5,703 bases of DNA from an uncultured Veillonella sp. (GCA_934216375.1 CAKQBP010000097.1:1-5703), one strand, 5' to 3'; shown: positions 1 to 5,635, numbered from the stretch's first letter. Translations and numbers: made by a program. The notes: generated by a model not told the origin, from the sequence alone.

Positions 1-822
1 AGTAATAGGATTGCGTTTATGAGGCATCGCAGAGGAACCCTTTTGTTTAGGGCTGAAATATTCTTCCGCTTCGCGCACTTCTGTACGTTGCAAGTGACGA
101 ATTTCTTTGCCGATTTTATCTAATGTGCCGCCTACAACAGCGATAGTAGACAACAATTCAGCGTGACGGTCACGTTGTACAACTTGCGTAGCGATTTTAA
201 CAGGTTCAAGACCTAATTTTTCACATACGTACTGCTCTACGAATGGATCGATGTTGGAGTACGTACCAACAGCGCCAGACAATTTACCAACAGCAACGCT
301 TTTGCGAGCATGTTCCATGCGTTCGATATCGCGTTCTACTTCAGCCATCCACAAAGCCAATTTCAAACCGAATGTAGTAGGTTCGCCGTGGATGCCGTGG
401 GTACGACCGATCATAGGTGTGTATTTGAACTCAGCTGCACGACGACGCAACACTTCGTGCAAACGCTTCAAGTCATCAATTAAGATATCGCATGCTTGTT
501 TCATCATGTAACCAAGCGCCGTATCTTTCACGTCTGTAGAGGTAAGGCCAAGATGGATATATTTTGCCGCTTCAGGACCTACGTATTCGCCCACTGCTGT
601 TACGAAGGAAATGATATCGTGGTTCGTTTCCTTTTCGATTTCATGAATACGTTCAACGTCGAAATTGCCCTTTTCACGAATTGTTTTTGCCGCTTCTTTA
701 GGGATAATGCCCAATTCAGCTTGCGCCTCGGATGCGAGGATCTCCACCAATAACATTGTGTCGAACTCGTTACGTTCGCTCCAAATATGGCCCATTTCTT
801 CTCGTGTATAACGTGGTATCAT
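1..822 (-). CDS. purB: Adenylosuccinate lyase, N-terminal part (cut by window edge)
   Basis: Cytoplasmic enzyme of purine synthesis. It removes fumarate from SAICAR to give AICAR and from adenylosuccinate to give AMP. The window holds the first 274 codons; the family is usually about 430-475 residues, so the C-terminal third or more lies beyond position 1. The fumarase/aspartase superfamily signature is visible at residues 262-272 (GSSAMPHKRNP), with the flexible catalytic-loop serine at 263 and lysine at 269. Other conserved blocks are TNHD (His68), HLGLTSTD (His90) and GRTHGIH (His142), and from memory these match the active-site histidines of the Bacillus subtilis enzyme almost residue for residue. 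The ATG at 822 is chosen because AAAGGAG lies at 828-834, five bases upstream, and the protein then begins MIPRYTREEM, as is typical of the family. Identification is secure; it appears intact as far as it can be seen. Confidence 0.97.
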   Translation of the reverse strand, partial: MIPRYTREEMGHIWSERNEFDTMLLVEILASEAQAELGIIPKEAAKTIREKGNFDVERIHEIEKETNHDIISFVTAVGEYVGPEAAKYIHLGLTSTDVKDTALGYMMKQACDILIDDLKRLHEVLRRRAAEFKYTPMIGRTHGIHGEPTTFGLKLALWMAEVERDIERMEHARKSVAVGKLSGAVGTYSNIDPFVEQYVCEKLGLEPVKIATQVVQRDRHAELLSTIAVVGGTLDKIGKEIRHLQRTEVREAEEYFSPKQKGSSAMPHKRNPIT

Positions 823-862
823 GATGTCTCCTTTGCATGATAAAAGCTAGATTTATAGGATT

Positions 863-891
863 ATTGTACCATATGTGAAAGCTCCATTCAA
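863..891 (-). promoter_or_regulatory. Promoter of purB
   Basis: Reading the minus strand, TTGAAT (886-891) and TACAAT (863-868) are separated by 17 bases, and TGG directly before the -10 box adds an extended -10 element. Transcription would start near 856, leaving a leader of about 34 bases before the purB ATG. The leader is too short for a riboswitch, and I see no purine-riboswitch-like fold. Inferred from sequence only. Confidence 0.7.
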
Positions 892-910
892 CGAAAGCAC
901 CTAAATTTTC

Positions 911-945
911 CGAATGATAATTATATTAATTTTACTTATCGTTCG
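911..945. repeat. Spaced inverted repeat, possible operator
   Basis: CGAATGATAA (911-920) and TTATCGTTCG (936-945) are reverse complements except for one position, separated by 15 AT-rich bases. The arms could fold as a hairpin with one G-U pair, or be two half sites about 25 bases centre to centre for a DNA-binding dimer pair. There is no U-tract, so it does not look like a terminator. It lies about 20 bases upstream of the purB -35 box and more than 110 bases upstream of the other promoter. Function unknown. Confidence 0.4.
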
Positions 946-1055
946 TATTTATTGGTGGCTTTGTATTTCTTGGCGATTAATTATTTATAGTAAATACAGT
1001 AACTATCAGAATTCAGTTATATTAATGCTGTCTCTATGTATTTATCCGAATAAAA

Positions 1056-1064
1056 TGATATACT
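1056..1064 (+). promoter_or_regulatory. Extended -10 promoter of the 136-residue membrane protein gene
   Basis: TGA followed by TATACT (1059-1064) matches an extended -10 element with one mismatch in the hexamer. No good -35 box is found at 16-18 bases upstream, which is acceptable for an extended -10 promoter. Transcription would start near 1071, giving a leader of about 45 bases that contains the palindrome at 1078-1097 and the ribosome site at 1105-1110. Confidence 0.5.
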
Positions 1065-1077
1065 AGAATCATCTGAA

Positions 1078-1097
1078 ATATACATGGACTTGTATAT
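1078..1097. repeat. 20-base palindrome in the leader, candidate operator
   Basis: ATATACA (1078-1084) and TGTATAT (1091-1097) form a perfect 7-base inverted repeat around a 6-base centre. It begins just after the predicted transcription start and ends 7 bases before the GGGAGG ribosome site. Size and position suit a repressor of the TetR, MarR or GntR kind, which would block transcription here. The alternative is a weak AU-rich hairpin in the mRNA. No regulator gene is seen in the window. Confidence 0.4.
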
Positions 1098-1115
1098 CAT
1101 TACTGGGAGGCTTTC

Positions 1116-1526
1116 ATGGCAAATTTAAATCGAAAAGAGCGTCGCGCACAGCGCAATGAATCTAATACAACAGGCACTATGTTACGCTTATTCTTTGGAC
1201 TTAGCTTTATCGGCTTGGCGGTAGTCCTTTTGGGTGAGTTTGATTATAACTTCATCTTCTCCATCTTTACCGCAGATATTGTGGTGTCTTTAATTTACGT
1301 AATGATAAATAAATCCCGCATTACTACATCTCTAGCGGTACATACTAACGTACGCGTTATCATTGCATTTCTCATCATGTTGATTACCATGTTCTTCTAC
1401 GCTTTTGCATTGTGGCGAGCTGATCAATTCAGCCCTCCTATGCAAGTCACATTATTCATCGGCGGCGCCATCGTATATCTAGCCGTCTTCAACTCTACGA
1501 AAACGATGCTTACAAATCAAGACTAA
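1116..1526 (+). CDS. Four-helix integral membrane protein, function unknown
   Basis: I do not recognise this 136-residue protein. It starts with a strongly basic tail (RKERRAQR at 6-13), which should keep the N-terminus in the cytoplasm, and has four hydrophobic segments at about 22-40, 46-64, 79-100 and 108-126. Both ends are then cytoplasmic. Loops are short, with one basic loop (NKSR, 65-68) between helices 2 and 3, in agreement with the positive-inside rule. There is no signal peptidase or lipoprotein site and no obvious catalytic motif. The start is supported by GGGAGG at 1105-1110, five bases before ATG. It is the only plus-strand gene here, with its own promoter, and ends at a hairpin terminator shared with the convergent malolactic-type gene. 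It is a real gene on coding evidence, but I cannot assign a function. Confidence 0.85.
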   Translation: MANLNRKERRAQRNESNTTGTMLRLFFGLSFIGLAVVLLGEFDYNFIFSIFTADIVVSLIYVMINKSRITTSLAVHTNVRVIIAFLIMLITMFFYAFALWRADQFSPPMQVTLFIGGAIVYLAVFNSTKTMLTNQD

Positions 1527-1538
1527 TTGATAACATAA

Positions 1539-1582
1539 AAGAGGCATATCTTACATACATGCGTATGTGAGGTATGCCTCTT
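1539..1582. terminator. Long hairpin terminator between convergent genes
   Basis: Arms 1539-1558 and 1563-1582 pair over 20 positions around a 4-base loop, with two mismatched positions that become G-U pairs when the plus strand is transcribed. Downstream on the plus strand is the T-rich TTGTTGTTATTT; on the minus strand the stem runs into TTTT. It therefore probably stops both the membrane-protein gene (stop at 1526) and the malolactic-type gene (stop at 1620). Its sequence is nearly repeated at 3332-3376. Confidence 0.85.
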
Positions 1583-1619
1583 GTTGTTATTTATGTATCT
1601 ATTGATAGACTGTTATTGA

Positions 1620-3242
1620 TTATTTTTTGTATTCTGGTTTCCACAAGATGGCATCAATCGCAGCATCGACATCTTGTTCAGGTGCTAAGCCTTCTTTGAT
1701 GGCACATTCGGCAACAGCTTTAGCAACTGTACGAGAGAATTGCGTTAGTTTTTCTACCGGTGGTAACGTAGCTGCACCTAGTTTTGTAGTATCTACAATG
1801 CCTTGTAAGGAATGAGCTGCTGCGGAAATCATAGCATCACTTAAGCGAGTTGCATTGACCGCTAATACACCAAGACCTACCCCTGGATAAATGAGTGCAT
1901 TGTTAGCTTGGCCAATATCATATGTTACACCTTTAAGTTCGATAGGTGAATATGGTACGCCTGTTGCGATGAGCGCCTTTCCATCTGTCCACGTTAACAG
2001 ATCTTGTGCACTTGCTTCTGCTAATTTTGTCGGATTAGATAATGGGAAAATAATAGGTCTTTCCACATGACTAGCCATTTCTTGGACAACCTCTTTTGTG
2101 AAAGTGCCTGGTGCTGTCGATGTACCAACGAGGATTCCTGGTTGTACAGCTTTAATGACAGCATGTAAATTAGTTAATTCATTAGCATTAGTGAATTCAG
2201 AACGTTTGCGAGCGAACGACTTTTGCTCGATTGTTAAGTCTGTCATATCATCGAATAGGAGACCTTGTTTATCTACGAGATAGAAACGACTTCTAGCCTC
2301 CTCCTCGGATAGACCTTGCGCTACCATTTCAGACATTACGAGGTTGGCGATACCTACACCTGCTGTGCCAGCACCAAAGCACACATATTTCTTATCAGTT
2401 AATGTGTCACCGCTAATTTTGAGTGCTCCTAAGATACCTGCAAGGGAAATGATGCCAGTACCTTGGACATCATCGTTGAAGGTAGCAATTTGAGGACGAT
2501 ATACTTTTAAAATTTCAGTAGCATGGTCGCGACCAAAATCTTCCCAATGTAGGTATAATTTAGGGAATTTAGATTCTACGTGACGAACAAAAGTTTCGAT
2601 AAATTTGTTGTATGCATCTCCTGTGATACGGTTTTTACGAATCCCTAGGTATAATGGATCGTCAAGAAGCTCTTTTCTATTTGTACCTACATCAAGTACA
2701 ACTGGTAGTACCCATTCAGGATTTACGCCTGCTGCTGCAGTGTAGACCATTAACTTGCCTACGGAAATATCTACGCCGTTAGTACCCCAGTCGCCAATCC
2801 CCAAGATCTCTTCTGCGTCAGTAACTACAATTAAGCGAATATCACGACCATCTGCAGCTCGATCTAAAATAGTATCAAGTTGATCTATATTTTCTTCTGT
2901 AATATAGGCTGCATATTCTGGATCAATAAATTCGTGGCTAAAACGTTCTATACTTTCAGATATGACAGGATCATAAACGATTGGCATCATTTCAACAACA
3001 TGATCGCTAAATACTTTGAAGAATAGAGTCCGATTTGTAGAGAAAATGCGCATTAAGAATTCACGTTTCTGTAATAGAGAATCTTTGCGACTAAATAATT
3101 CATAAGTTTGAGTTGCTTGCTGTTCTAACGTTTGTACAACGGGAGGCAATAAACCTTCAAGACCAAGGTTTTTACGTTCTTCCTTTGTAAAGGCGGTACC
3201 TTTATTTAGGAAGGGATTGTTCAAAATTTCATAAGCTTTCAT
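1620..3242 (-). CDS. mleA: Malolactic enzyme / NAD-dependent malic enzyme family protein
   Basis: Cytoplasmic enzyme of the large malic enzyme family, expected to convert L-malate to L-lactate and CO2 with bound NAD and Mn2+, or to pyruvate if it acts as a malic enzyme. Its 540 residues match malolactic enzymes of lactic acid bacteria in length. From memory it follows them closely in [11 protein letters not shown] (8-18), MPIVYDPV (86-93), [13 protein letters not shown] (141-153), LHWEDFGR (231-238) and KQGLLFDD (325-332). Family active-site residues are present: Tyr90, Lys163, metal ligands Glu234, Asp235 and Asp258, Asn403 in LSNPT and Asn447/448 in QANN. The nucleotide loop GAGTAGVG is at 290-297. 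The arginine of the malic enzyme GERILG motif is Glu145 here. The ATG at 3242 has AGGAGGT at 3247-3253. The gene stands alone between two related hairpins. The family is certain; malolactic versus malic activity is inferred. Confidence 0.9.
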   Translation of the reverse strand: MKAYEILNNPFLNKGTAFTKEERKNLGLEGLLPPVVQTLEQQATQTYELFSRKDSLLQKREFLMRIFSTNRTLFFKVFSDHVVEMMPIVYDPVISESIERFSHEFIDPEYAAYITEENIDQLDTILDRAADGRDIRLIVVTDAEEILGIGDWGTNGVDISVGKLMVYTAAAGVNPEWVLPVVLDVGTNRKELLDDPLYLGIRKNRITGDAYNKFIETFVRHVESKFPKLYLHWEDFGRDHATEILKVYRPQIATFNDDVQGTGIISLAGILGALKISGDTLTDKKYVCFGAGTAGVGIANLVMSEMVAQGLSEEEARSRFYLVDKQGLLFDDMTDLTIEQKSFARKRSEFTNANELTNLHAVIKAVQPGILVGTSTAPGTFTKEVVQEMASHVERPIIFPLSNPTKLAEASAQDLLTWTDGKALIATGVPYSPIELKGVTYDIGQANNALIYPGVGLGVLAVNATRLSDAMISAAAHSLQGIVDTTKLGAATLPPVEKLTQFSRTVAKAVAECAIKEGLAPEQDVDAAIDAILWKPEYKK

Positions 3243-3280
3243 ATAAACCTCCTGATAGGAACTACGTGGTACGACTTACT

Positions 3281-3314
3281 ACTATACCTACTTTAATCAT
3301 ACACTAACTGTCAA
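3281..3314 (-). promoter_or_regulatory. Possible promoter of the malolactic-type gene
   Basis: On the minus strand a perfect -35 box TTGACA (3309-3314) and a good -10 box TATAGT (3281-3286) both lie upstream of the gene, but 22 bases apart, which is too long for a normal sigma-70 promoter. At the usual 17-base distance only a poor -10 match is found. Either one box is chance, or the promoter needs an activator that corrects the spacing. Start would be near 3274, giving a leader of about 32 bases. Confidence 0.35.
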
Positions 3315-3332
3315 GAAGTTTTATGAATATAA

Positions 3333-3376
3333 AAAGAGACATATCTTACATACATTTGTATAAGATATGCCTCTTT
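3333..3376 (-). terminator. Terminator of the exbB-exbD-tonB operon
   Basis: Arms 3333-3348 and 3361-3376 pair over 16 positions with one mismatch, which is a G-U pair on the minus strand; TAC and GTA inside the 12-base loop may add three pairs past a small bulge. On the minus strand the stem ends in TTTTT (3331-3335). The tonB stop codon (3375-3377) overlaps the first bases of the stem. The left half is 23 of 24 bases the same as in the hairpin at 1537-1582. Confidence 0.85.
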
Positions 3377-4205
3377 ATTGTCCTAAAACGACAGGGACTG
3401 CTAGATATACAGGTTCCCCTCTTCGATTGATAATAGAACCACTGCTTTTAACGATGCGCATTGCTTCCTCTTTTACAGGTTGCGGCACATCTTCTGCGAT
3501 GAGCGGTGTATGTTCTCCCACGATGACATGTCCATCAACATCAAAGTTAACGCGCACTACAACCCTACCTGTTACGATTGACCCCTTCCCCTGTTCTTGT
3601 ACAGTTCTTAAATATTCTTGGGGGTTGATATCCGACTTTTGTAAAAGCGCTTGTTGTCCTGGCGTTAGGAGCCCCCAAGCAAGATCAGATAGGAAGGATA
3701 AATCACTAGCTTCGGCAAAGCCGTTTCCATTGGCATTCGTATCAGATGTTATATCCTTACCTATAGGAGCATTGTCAGGCTTAGAAAATTTACCATCTTT
3801 AGAATCATTTCCACCCGTAACTACAGCTTGTTCATTATTAGTTGTTTCCGATTCTATGGCCTTTGGAACGGCCCATTCGCGACGAGCATTAGATGTAGTC
3901 TTATTGGCATTTAAATTGTGAATGCTTTCATCACCTGTATTTTCCGTTACAAGGGGATCCGCCTTAGGCGCAGGCCCTTTCGGAATCGGAGGTTCAACCG
4001 ATGGCTTATCTTTAGATGTAGGCTCAATAGCGGTAGTTTCCGCATCACTTTCACTATCCTCAGGCAGATGAAAGCTAACCTCTGCTGCATCATAAGCCAC
4101 ACCTGTTCCAACGATACCACGTAAGGAAAGCCCCATACCAGAGATAAGCATGATTGTAATGCCTAAAGACACAATAAAAGGTTTCAGATAATGTGATTCA
4201 AACAT
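3375..4205 (-). CDS. tonB: TonB-like energy transducer
   Basis: Inner-membrane protein expected to span the periplasm and pass energy from ExbB-ExbD to outer-membrane receptors. The 276 residues show a short cytoplasmic N-terminus, one membrane anchor at about 9-28, then a long low-complexity linker (about 45-165) rich in Ser, Asp, Asn, Thr and Gly, with a modest Pro/Lys part at 62-84. The C-terminal domain at about 209-276 has the TonB pattern: GRVVVRVNFDVDG (213-225), then a helix near 242-254, then GEPVYLAVPVVL (263-274). The linker is less proline-rich than classical TonB, so a TolA-like role with TolQ/TolR-like partners cannot be excluded. The ATG at 4205 is preferred over an in-frame GTG at 4247, because GGAAG lies at 4213-4217, seven bases upstream, and the GTG start would overlap exbD by 38 bases. 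It follows exbD by 4 bases and is the last gene of the operon. Confidence 0.8.
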   Translation of the reverse strand: MFESHYLKPFIVSLGITIMLISGMGLSLRGIVGTGVAYDAAEVSFHLPEDSESDAETTAIEPTSKDKPSVEPPIPKGPAPKADPLVTENTGDESIHNLNANKTTSNARREWAVPKAIESETTNNEQAVVTGGNDSKDGKFSKPDNAPIGKDITSDTNANGNGFAEASDLSFLSDLAWGLLTPGQQALLQKSDINPQEYLRTVQEQGKGSIVTGRVVVRVNFDVDGHVIVGEHTPLIAEDVPQPVKEEAMRIVKSSGSIINRRGEPVYLAVPVVLGQ

Positions 4206-4209
4206 GGAA

Positions 4210-4614
4210 TCACTTCCGTTCCGTAGCGACGCTAATGTATTTAGCACCGTTCACCTTGAGCATATCCAAAAGTTCAATAACCTCGTTATAATACACATCT
4301 TTTGAGGCGCGGATAACAAAAGCTTGTTGAGGCGCTTGTGTAACGATAGATTTGACCTCTTGCGCCAAACGATCCGAAGAAATTTCCTGATTATCAATAT
4401 ATAGCGTGTGCGTTGTAGTCAAGGTGATAATAATAGGTTCAATAGACTTCGCCGTAGACGTCGATGCAGATGGTAAATTTAGCGGAATTTGTTGCTCTGT
4501 ATTCATATACAGCGTGCCTACCATGAAGAATACGAGTAAGAAAAATACGATATCAATCATGGGAATAATCATGATGGTAGGCTCTTTTTTAACCCCTAAT
4601 GTGCGTCGTCTCAT
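4210..4614 (-). CDS. exbD: ExbD/TolR family proton-channel subunit
   Basis: Inner-membrane partner of ExbB that uses the proton gradient to energise TonB. The 134 residues have the family layout: basic cytoplasmic start (MRRRTLGVKK), one membrane helix at about 14-36 and a periplasmic domain from about 40 to the end. The helix carries the key aspartate, Asp21 in IPMIDIVFFLL, equivalent to the proton-carrying residue of ExbD and TolR. LNLPSA (45-50) and IRASKDVYYNEVIELLDMLK (101-120) are also typical of the family. Its ATG overlaps the exbB stop in the four bases ATGA (4611-4614), which indicates translational coupling; a GAGGA ribosome site lies at 4624-4628 inside exbB. ExbD is preferred over TolR because of the TonB-like gene downstream and the absence of tolB or pal nearby. 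Complete and with no missing key residue. Confidence 0.92.
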   Translation of the reverse strand: MRRRTLGVKKEPTIMIIPMIDIVFFLLVFFMVGTLYMNTEQQIPLNLPSASTSTAKSIEPIIITLTTTHTLYIDNQEISSDRLAQEVKSIVTQAPQQAFVIRASKDVYYNEVIELLDMLKVNGAKYISVATERK

Positions 4615-5216
4615 ATATCATGTTCCTCATTATACGTATCAAGGATGTTGCCGCACTCATGTTCTAATGTCGCCACAGAATCGTTGACCTTTGCCGCACA
4701 GTAACTATGAAAGCCAAGCGCAATAATAGCCACGGTCAAACCTGTAGCCGTTGCCACTAAGGCCTCAGAAACACCACCTGTAATAATGGTCGGAGCCCCA
4801 ATATCGCCACCTACCACAGCAAACGCACGAATCATGCCGAGGACCGTCCCCAACAAGCCCAACAACGGAGCCATTGTTACAACCATACTGAGCCAACTAA
4901 GGCCTCGTTTTAAACGTTCATCAGCGTACGACACTACATCTTGAAGGCGGTTTTCCAAGCCATTATAATTCTTTGCACTGCGGATAGCACGGGCAAATAA
5001 AGAACCAAGTTCCTCTGTATCCCGTTCCAAAACACTTGGTAACATAATCCAAGATTGGTTCTTTTCTAAGACCTTATTAAAACGGCGCAAGTCCTTTGTA
5101 AACTTGCGATATAAAAAGATACGTTCAATGCCAATCATCAAGGTAAACAGTAAAAAAATCACTAGCGGATACATAACAAATCCACCAGCTGCAAATAAAT
5201 GCGCTATACTACTCAT
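4611..5216 (-). CDS. exbB: ExbB/TolQ/MotA family proton-channel protein
   Basis: Inner-membrane protein that forms the channel scaffold around ExbD helices and powers TonB. The 201 residues contain three membrane helices, at about 13-33, 107-130 and 149-170, with a large cytoplasmic segment between the first two and a cytoplasmic tail, as in the family. The core motif APLLGLLGTVLGMIRAF (116-132) and the third-helix motif SEALVATATGL (150-160), with Glu151 and Thr156, are clear. It is somewhat shorter than the E. coli ExbB of about 244 residues but usual for stand-alone ExbB-like proteins. The ATG at 5216 is preferred over one at 5237 because GGAGG lies at 5222-5226, five bases upstream; the longer form would place this site inside the coding region. 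First gene of the operon, overlapping exbD by 4 bases. Confidence 0.93.
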   Translation of the reverse strand: MSSIAHLFAAGGFVMYPLVIFLLFTLMIGIERIFLYRKFTKDLRRFNKVLEKNQSWIMLPSVLERDTEELGSLFARAIRSAKNYNGLENRLQDVVSYADERLKRGLSWLSMVVTMAPLLGLLGTVLGMIRAFAVVGGDIGAPTIITGGVSEALVATATGLTVAIIALGFHSYCAAKVNDSVATLEHECGNILDTYNEEHDI

Positions 5217-5221
5217 ACTAA

Positions 5222-5226
5222 CCTCC
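5222..5226 (-). promoter_or_regulatory. Ribosome binding site that fixes the exbB start
   Basis: GGAGG on the minus strand, five bases before the ATG at 5216. No comparable site stands before the alternative in-frame ATG at 5237, so the shorter 201-residue protein is favoured. Confidence 0.8.
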
Positions 5227-5260
5227 AAAAGCCACATACCTTTAGGCTCTATCCGGGTTA

Positions 5261-5269
5261 ATTATACCA
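5261..5269 (-). promoter_or_regulatory. Extended -10 promoter of the exbB-exbD-tonB operon
   Basis: The minus strand reads TGGTATAAT, a perfect consensus extended -10 element (TATAAT at 5261-5266). No good -35 box exists at 16-18 bases upstream; the GTTTTA/TAAAAC inverted repeat occupies that place. Transcription would start near 5254, giving a leader of about 38 bases before exbB. Confidence 0.75.
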
Positions 5270-5270
5270 C

Positions 5271-5289
5271 GTTTTATCCCCTCTAAAAC
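5271..5289. repeat. Inverted repeat over the -35 region of the exbB promoter
   Basis: GTTTTA (5271-5276) and TAAAAC (5284-5289) are perfect reverse complements around a 7-base centre. The element begins one base upstream of the extended -10 box, where a -35 box would be. It is a candidate operator for iron- or nutrient-dependent control of the TonB system, either activating or repressing. It does not resemble the Fur box I know, and the regulator is unknown. Confidence 0.4.
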
Positions 5290-5316
5290 AGATAGGGAGC
5301 GCAAAACTAAAGTGCA

Positions 5317-5360
5317 AAAAGGCTGCACTAGAAATGATATACATTCTAGTACAGCCTTTT
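5317..5360 (-). terminator. Terminator of the 85-residue membrane protein gene
   Basis: Arms 5317-5333 and 5344-5360 pair over 17 positions around a 10-base loop. The one mismatch is C-A on the plus strand but a G-U pair on the minus strand, and the minus-strand stem runs into TTTTT (5316-5320). It begins 17 bases after the stop codon at 5378 and separates this gene from the exbB promoter. Its sequence is unrelated to the other two hairpins. Confidence 0.88.
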
Positions 5361-5377
5361 ATGCGTTCCTAAATAGA

Positions 5378-5635
5378 TTAGTCTTTTTTTATAAAGCCTA
5401 CAATGAAGCCACCTACTGACAGTGCAATTCCTAAACCGCTACAGAACATGCCGATAGAATACCACAATGTGTAAGATTGGTTATTCTCAGAAATCGCCTT
5501 TGCTGCCGCTTGAGCATTTGTAGCGTTTCTCGCAATTTCCAAATTAGCCGCCGATGGATCTGGATTTAATAATAGAATCACAATACCAATAATTAGAACA
5601 ACTACACCTACAGGTAATAATAATTTCTTGTTCAT
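5378..5635 (-). CDS. Small two-helix membrane protein, function unknown
   Basis: I do not recognise this 85-residue protein. A short basic start (MNKK) leads into a first membrane helix at about 5-24. A polar stretch of about 30 residues (25-56), alanine- and asparagine-rich with ATNAQAAAKAIS (38-49), likely forms a helix outside the membrane. A second glycine-rich helix at about 57-82 follows, with the tail IKKD back in the cytoplasm. Basic residues at both ends place both termini inside and the middle loop in the periplasm. One cysteine (65) lies inside helix 2. The first helix is not followed by a lipobox or a clear signal peptidase site. The start is supported by AGAGGGG at 5643-5649, seven bases before ATG. 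It has its own terminator, so it is not part of the exb operon although on the same strand. Confidence 0.8.
   Translation of the reverse strand: MNKKLLLPVGVVVLIIGIVILLLNPDPSAANLEIARNATNAQAAAKAISENNQSYTLWYSIGMFCSGLGIALSVGGFIVGFIKKD

Larger units (their letters stand above)
823..1115. other. Divergent intergenic region between purB and the 136-residue membrane protein gene
   Basis: This 293-base AT-rich stretch has no convincing gene. Its left third holds the purB promoter and ribosome site; its right end holds the promoter, a palindrome and the ribosome site of the gene starting at 1116. Between them lie a spaced inverted repeat (911-945), a pair of 13-base direct repeats 18 bases apart (945-957 and 963-975) and a run of AT-rich sequence. 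That is more space and symmetry than two simple promoters need, so regulator binding is possible, but no known operator is recognised. Confidence 0.6.

Noticed and set aside
251..753. Two plus-strand open frames opposite purB
   Set aside because: Both are antisense to a strongly conserved gene and encode no recognisable protein.
916..934. Fur-box-like sequence beginning GATAAT
   Set aside because: About 14 of 19 positions match the classical Fur consensus, but the region is almost all A and T, which makes such a score easy to reach, and it lies by purB, not by an iron gene.
1000..1019. TAACT and AGTTA inverted repeat with a GAATTC centre
   Set aside because: Five-base arms in AT-rich DNA with a 10-base gap are expected by chance.
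1537..3376. Hairpin pair read as attachment sites of a mobile element
   Set aside because: There is no integrase or transposase between or beside them, and each works as a normal terminator, so only repeat status is claimed.
3367..3921. Open frame of 184 codons on the plus strand opposite tonB
   Set aside because: It lies antisense to tonB, its composition (Ser/Thr/Pro/Cys-rich) is that of a reverse-strand shadow, and it starts inside the terminator stem with no ribosome site.
4203..4247. GTG start 14 codons upstream for tonB
   Set aside because: It would overlap exbD by 38 bases, and the added residues are polar; the ATG at 4205 has a properly spaced GGAAG site.
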